Assembly (NCBI GenBank): GCA_016735355.1
Contig: JAERRQ010000405.1
Span: forward strand, 1-8,766
Source: Desulfobacterales bacterium
GTDB taxonomy: Bacteria > Desulfobacterota > Desulfobacteria > Desulfobacterales > BuS5
DNA: 8,766 bases
Direction of reading: 5' to 3'
Below the pieces are notes generated by a model. It did not search any database and was not told the origin of the DNA. It saw only the letters and a program-made list of their open reading frames with translations. Positions within the stretch are counted from its first letter, which is position 1. Every line of letters begins with the position of its first letter. Positions 5,906 through 8,766 of this stretch are shown one piece after another. Made by a program: the position numbers and the translations under genes.

Positions 5906-7546
5906 ATGACAGAAAAAAAAAGTAGCGAATCGCGTAAAGAAAAAAAAGAGCGTGAGCAGCAGAAAAACCTGAAACACTGGAAAGCGGAAGAAGAGAAACT
6001 TTATGAGCTTTGGGAAAAAGCTTATAATGCAGGCGGTCAAACCCAGCTCGACCGTCTGGCCAAACAGGGCAAAAAACCTGTGCGTAAACTTATCAAGCAG
6101 CTTATCGATCCTGATAGGGATTTTCTTGAACTTAGCCGGGGAGCCGGTTTCGGAATCAACTATGAGCTTGCGGAAGATGTTCCCAGCGCCGGTCTGGCAA
6201 CAGGTTTAGGTAAAATTCATGGCAACTGGGCCATGATTATTGCAAATGACAGCCGTGTCAAAGCAGGCGCTTATTACCCCATTAACTGTAAAAAACATCT
6301 CCGGGCCCAGGAAATGGCGGATCAGTGCGGTGTGCCTTGTGTATATATAGGTGATTCAGCAGGAGCCTTTCTTCCTATGCAGGACAGGGTCTTTCCCGGA
6401 AGGGGTCAGTTCGGACGCTTTTTTTACAATATGTGCAGGATGTCGGCCAAGGGTTTAAAACAGTATACTCTCAGCACCGGCGGCAATACTGCAGGAGGTG
6501 CATATACTGTCTATCTGGCCTGTGAATCGATCATGATAAACAATATGTCATATTCGTTTCTGGGCGGCCCTCCCATGGTCAGAGCCGCCATAGGCGAAGA
6601 AGTGACAATGGAAGATCTGGGGGGCGCCAGAGTTCATACCTCAATCTCAGGGGGTGCTGATCATTTTGTTATGTCACAGGATGAAGGGATAGAAAAACTG
6701 AGAAACTTGCTCTCCTATGACCCCAAACAGAAAGTGCAGATAGAACGTCGGGAAAATATTGAGCCTACAGTTCCGGAAGACCATCTGTACAAGGTTCTTC
6801 CAGGCGATCCGTATAAAGGGATTAATGTTCGGGAAGTAATTAAGTCGATTGCAGACGGAAGCGCTTTTAGTGAATATAAAAAGAATTATAATCCAGGCCG
6901 CGGCGATAATATTGTATGCGGCAAAATTCACCTCAAGGGCTTGCCGGTGGGCATTATAGCTGGAAACGGTATTGGCGTCATCTTTGTTGATTCTGCCAGA
7001 AAAGCCATAGAATGGGTTGTTAGATGCTCTTCCCAGAAAATCCCTATACTCTACATCCAGAATTCTCCCGGCTACATGGTTGGTACCGAGGAGGAGTATG
7101 CCGGTATAGGGAAATACGGGTCAGGAATGGTAAGGGCTTGCGCCTGTTCCAATGTGCCCATGATACAGTGGGTAATCGGGCCTGATCATGGAGCCGCCAA
7201 TTATGGTATGTGCGGCAGAGCCTATGATCCGCATTTTATTTTCAATACCATGCGAGGCAGAACCTCGGTTATGGCAGGGCAGACCGCCGGTTCAATTTTA
7301 ACTACTCTTGAGCGGGCCAACTTAAAAAAACGAGGCCGGGATATGGACGAGGAAGCCGCCAATAAATTTGAGCAGATGATGGTTGAGAAGTATAATAAGC
7401 AGGCCCATCCTTTTTATCTTGAGGCAAGATTATTTCACGACGGCACCATACCATTCAAGGATTCCCGCAACATTCTTGGCGATGCATTTGAAATTGCGCT
7501 CTTAAAACCGATTCGGGAATCGAGATTCGGAAATTTTAAATTTTAA
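5906..7546 (+). CDS. Acyl-CoA carboxylase carboxyltransferase (beta) subunit, methylcrotonyl-CoA carboxylase-like
   Basis: This 546-residue crotonase-fold carboxyltransferase would move CO2 from carboxybiotin to an acyl-CoA. The N-terminal half has the family blocks VKAGAYYPINCKKHLRAQE (118-136), DSAGAFLPMQDRVFP (150-164), TGGNTAGGAY (191-200) and FLGGPPMVRAAIGEEV (218-233). The C-terminal half has PVGIIAGNGIG, YIQNSPGYMVG (383-393) and NYGMCGRAY (432-440). QNxxG(F/Y)MVG and NYGMCGRAY match methylcrotonyl-CoA rather than propionyl-CoA carboxylases. Two oddities stand out: a Lys/Glu-rich, probably helical N-terminus (1-40), and GPDHGAAN (425-432) where relatives have GGS(F/Y)GAGN. An AAGGA site supports the start. 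It is first in a probable operon, with the hydratase 25 bases downstream. No biotin carboxylase or biotin-carrier gene is in the window. A glutaconyl-CoA decarboxylase or other acyl-CoA carboxylase role is possible. Confidence 0.88.
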   Translation: MTEKKSSESRKEKKEREQQKNLKHWKAEEEKLYELWEKAYNAGGQTQLDRLAKQGKKPVRKLIKQLIDPDRDFLELSRGAGFGINYELAEDVPSAGLATGLGKIHGNWAMIIANDSRVKAGAYYPINCKKHLRAQEMADQCGVPCVYIGDSAGAFLPMQDRVFPGRGQFGRFFYNMCRMSAKGLKQYTLSTGGNTAGGAYTVYLACESIMINNMSYSFLGGPPMVRAAIGEEVTMEDLGGARVHTSISGGADHFVMSQDEGIEKLRNLLSYDPKQKVQIERRENIEPTVPEDHLYKVLPGDPYKGINVREVIKSIADGSAFSEYKKNYNPGRGDNIVCGKIHLKGLPVGIIAGNGIGVIFVDSARKAIEWVVRCSSQKIPILYIQNSPGYMVGTEEEYAGIGKYGSGMVRACACSNVPMIQWVIGPDHGAANYGMCGRAYDPHFIFNTMRGRTSVMAGQTAGSILTTLERANLKKRGRDMDEEAANKFEQMMVEKYNKQAHPFYLEARLFHDGTIPFKDSRNILGDAFEIALLKPIRESRFGNFKF

Positions 7547-7571
7547 CAATCATGCTTGAAGGGAATATATT

Positions 7572-8369
7572 ATGCCTGATGTAATTCTGCAGAAAAAAAC
7601 AGATAATGGTATATTGATACTCACACTTAACAGGCCCGAAGCGATGAACTGCATGAATTTCGATCTTATCGAAACATTGCAGAAAATCGTGCGGGAATCG
7701 GACTTTGATTTATCGGTCAGGGTTATTATCATAACCGGCGCTCCACCGCCGGCAGGGAAAAAAGCTTCATTTTCAGCAGGAGCCGATCTTATAGAAAGAA
7801 GGACTCTGAGCGATGATCAGGTCAGGCGTTTTATTGCTACACTCAGGGATACTATGACTACGGTTGAAAAAGCAAGAGTTCCTGTAATAGCGGCCATTAA
7901 CGGGTTTGCCTTTGGCGGCGGAACGGAACTGGCCCTTGCCAGCGATTTGCGCATAGCATCTAAAAATGCTCTTATGGGCTTAACAGAAACCAGCCTGGGA
8001 ATAATTCCGGGTGGCGGAGGAACTCAGCGGCTGCCAAGAATCGTAGGTTTGGCAAAAGCAAAGGAACTTATCTATACAGCCAGAAGATTCGATGCTGATA
8101 TAGCCCTTGAAATCGGTTTGGTAAGCAAGGTTGTGGAACCGAACCAGTTAATGGATGCTGTCATGAAACTTGCATGCGAGATAGCTGAAAATGGGCCTAT
8201 TGCCGTTCAACAGGCTAAATTTGTGCTTAATAACGGTTCTGAATGCAGCCTTGGCGTGGCTCTGCCCCTGGAATCGAAGGCCTATGAAATTACCATACCG
8301 ACAAAGGATCGCCTTGAGGCCCTGGCGGCTTTTGCGGAAAAACGTAAACCTGTTTTTAAGGGTAAATAG
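7572..8369 (+). CDS. Enoyl-CoA hydratase/isomerase family protein, likely 3-methylglutaconyl-CoA hydratase
   Basis: This 265-residue protein is a full-length crotonase. The oxyanion-hole segments are SAGAD (68-72) and FGGGTEL (114-120). Both acidic residues of true hydratases are present: E119 (GGTELAL) and E139 (GLTETSLGIIPGGGGTQRLPR), so hydratase activity is more likely than isomerase only. Resemblance to the AUH/LiuC group, including RRFDADIALEIGLV and a C-terminal DRLEALAAFAEKRKPVFKG, plus its place after an MCC-like gene, suggests hydration of 3-methylglutaconyl-CoA to HMG-CoA in leucine/isovalerate breakdown. That substrate is inference, because crotonase specificity is hard to read from sequence. 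The loop before SAGAD (APPPAGKKASF, 57-67) is a little longer than usual and proline-rich. GAAGGGA at 7558-7564 supports the start. It is separated by 25 bases from the upstream gene and very likely co-transcribed with it. Confidence 0.92.
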   Translation: MPDVILQKKTDNGILILTLNRPEAMNCMNFDLIETLQKIVRESDFDLSVRVIIITGAPPPAGKKASFSAGADLIERRTLSDDQVRRFIATLRDTMTTVEKARVPVIAAINGFAFGGGTELALASDLRIASKNALMGLTETSLGIIPGGGGTQRLPRIVGLAKAKELIYTARRFDADIALEIGLVSKVVEPNQLMDAVMKLACEIAENGPIAVQQAKFVLNNGSECSLGVALPLESKAYEITIPTKDRLEALAAFAEKRKPVFKGK

Positions 8370-8391
8370 GCTGAAGCTTAGAGGTATAAAG

Positions 8392-8501
8392 TAGGGGTTC
8401 AAAATTTTGAATATAGGGGTTCAAGATTTTGAATATAGGGGTTCAAGATTTTGAACGTAGGGGTTCAAGATTTTGAACGTAGGGGTTCAAGATTTTGAAC
8501 C
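8392..8501. repeat. Tandem array of five 22-bp units, each with an inner inverted repeat
   Basis: Units begin at 8392, 8414, 8436, 8458 and 8480 and follow TAGGGGTTCAAGATTTTGAA plus two bases, with no spacing between them. Each contains TTCAA-4 bases-TTGAA. Unit 1 differs by one A for G, making TTCAAAATTTTGAA a perfect palindrome. Units 1 and 2 end in TA, units 3 and 4 in CG, and unit 5 in CC, so neighbouring units are most alike, as expected from local duplication. The 22-base period is about two helical turns, so inner palindromes would face the same side of the DNA. Function is unknown: operator array, RNA structure, or relic of a dispersed palindromic repeat. Confidence 0.95.
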
Positions 8502-8506
8502 CCTAC
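8479..8506. repeat. Perfect 12-bp-stem palindrome ending the array
   Basis: GTAGGGGTTCAA at 8479-8490 pairs fully with TTGAACCCCTAC at 8495-8506 around a GATT loop. Only the fifth unit of the array has this complete right arm. The RNA hairpin should be stable, but CTGACAATC follows rather than a T run, so it looks like a processing or stability element or a repeat boundary rather than a classic terminator. Confidence 0.85.
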
Positions 8507-8547
8507 TACTGACAATCTATATAGCAGGAAAAGGGAAAGTATATATT

Positions 8548-8766
8548 ATGAATAAAAAGTTGTGGAGCCCCACGGAAGAACGAAAAAAAAAGACTAATAT
8601 TTATCGTTTTATGCAGACGGTAAATTCAAAATTCGGTCAAAATTTAACAGAATACGAACCTCTGCACCAATGGTCGGTGGATAATATTGCAGATTTCTGG
8701 GCAACCATGTGGGAATTTGTCGATATTAAATTTTCGGAGCCACATACTGAAGTAATAGATGAGCTG
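8548..8766 (+). CDS. Acetoacetyl-CoA synthetase (acetoacetate-CoA ligase), N-terminal part
   Basis: Translation from the ATG at 8548 gives 73 open codons to the right edge. They resemble the N-terminal cap of acetoacetyl-CoA synthetases: KLWSPTEERKKKTNIYRFM, then LTEYEPLHQWSVDNIADFW and ATMWEFVDI. This cap belongs to the ACS-type, AMP-forming adenylate-forming enzymes; the catalytic AMP-binding core lies outside the window. The enzyme would activate acetoacetate with ATP and CoA to acetoacetyl-CoA, ready for thiolysis to acetyl-CoA. That fits as the last steps of leucine/isovalerate breakdown begun by the two upstream genes. AAAAGGGAAA 10 to 19 bases upstream supports the start. A nine-A run at 8583-8591 lies within the first 15 codons. 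A relative such as propionyl- or acetyl-CoA synthetase is less likely from the cap sequence. Confidence 0.82.
   Translation, partial: MNKKLWSPTEERKKKTNIYRFMQTVNSKFGQNLTEYEPLHQWSVDNIADFWATMWEFVDIKFSEPHTEVIDEL

Larger units (their letters stand above)
8370..8547. other. Intergenic spacer holding a tandem repeat array
   Basis: This 178-base spacer separates two same-direction genes. The central 110 bases are the tandem repeat array described separately. The right-hand 40 bases carry the ribosome site AAAAGGGAAA (8529-8538) for the synthetase. No ORF or T-tract terminator is visible, so read-through from the hydratase into the synthetase is possible. Confidence 0.6.

Noticed and set aside
5906..7546. 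Glutaconyl-CoA decarboxylase alpha subunit
   Set aside because: Considered because such enzymes occur in related anaerobes, but the QNxxGYMVG and NYGMCGRAY blocks fit the MCC group better and no beta, gamma or delta decarboxylase subunits are nearby. Not fully excluded.
8392..8506. CRISPR array
   Set aside because: The units are directly abutting with no unique spacers, the period is only 22 bases, and no cas gene is near.
8479..8506. Rho-independent terminator
   Set aside because: The stem is strong, but no T run follows on the plus strand and none follows in the minus-strand reading.

Overview
The window looks like chromosomal DNA from an anaerobic deltaproteobacterium (Desulfobacterota, probably Desulfobacterales or a relative). 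This is inferred from gene content, not from a marker gene. The supporting points are a CHASE2-type nucleotide cyclase paired with a FecR/TPR protein, an acyl-CoA carboxyltransferase beside a crotonase and an acetoacetyl-CoA synthetase, moderate GC genes and very AT-rich spacers. There are no RNA genes, insertion sequences, integrases or CRISPR arrays.

Left half (1-5765, all minus strand). Read in transcription order, it starts with a sodium-coupled NSS/SLC6-family transporter (5765-4287). A 148-base spacer follows, with a candidate promoter and small repeats. Next is a membrane-bound class III nucleotide cyclase with a periplasmic CHASE2 sensor domain (4138-1901). Twelve bases later comes an exported FecR-domain/TPR protein (from 1888, running off the left edge after 629 codons). 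The cyclase and FecR/TPR genes are clearly one operon and probably form an envelope-sensing second-messenger module. The cyclase lacks the usual adenine-selecting lysine.

Right half (5906-8766, all plus strand). It diverges from the transporter across a 140-base AT-rich promoter region. Three catabolic genes follow: an MCC-like carboxyltransferase (5906-7546), an enoyl-CoA hydratase resembling 3-methylglutaconyl-CoA hydratase (7572-8369), and the start of an acetoacetyl-CoA synthetase (8548 to the right edge). Together they suggest leucine/isovalerate breakdown: 3-methylcrotonyl-CoA to 3-methylglutaconyl-CoA to HMG-CoA, then (with a lyase not seen here) acetoacetate and acetoacetyl-CoA. The biotin carboxylase/BCCP subunit, the acyl-CoA dehydrogenase and HMG-CoA lyase are not in the window.

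The most striking non-coding feature is a tandem array of five 22-base units (8392-8501) between the hydratase and the synthetase. Each unit has a small inverted repeat, and the last is completed into a perfect 12-bp-stem palindrome (8479-8506). No gene-free stretch exceeds 180 bases.
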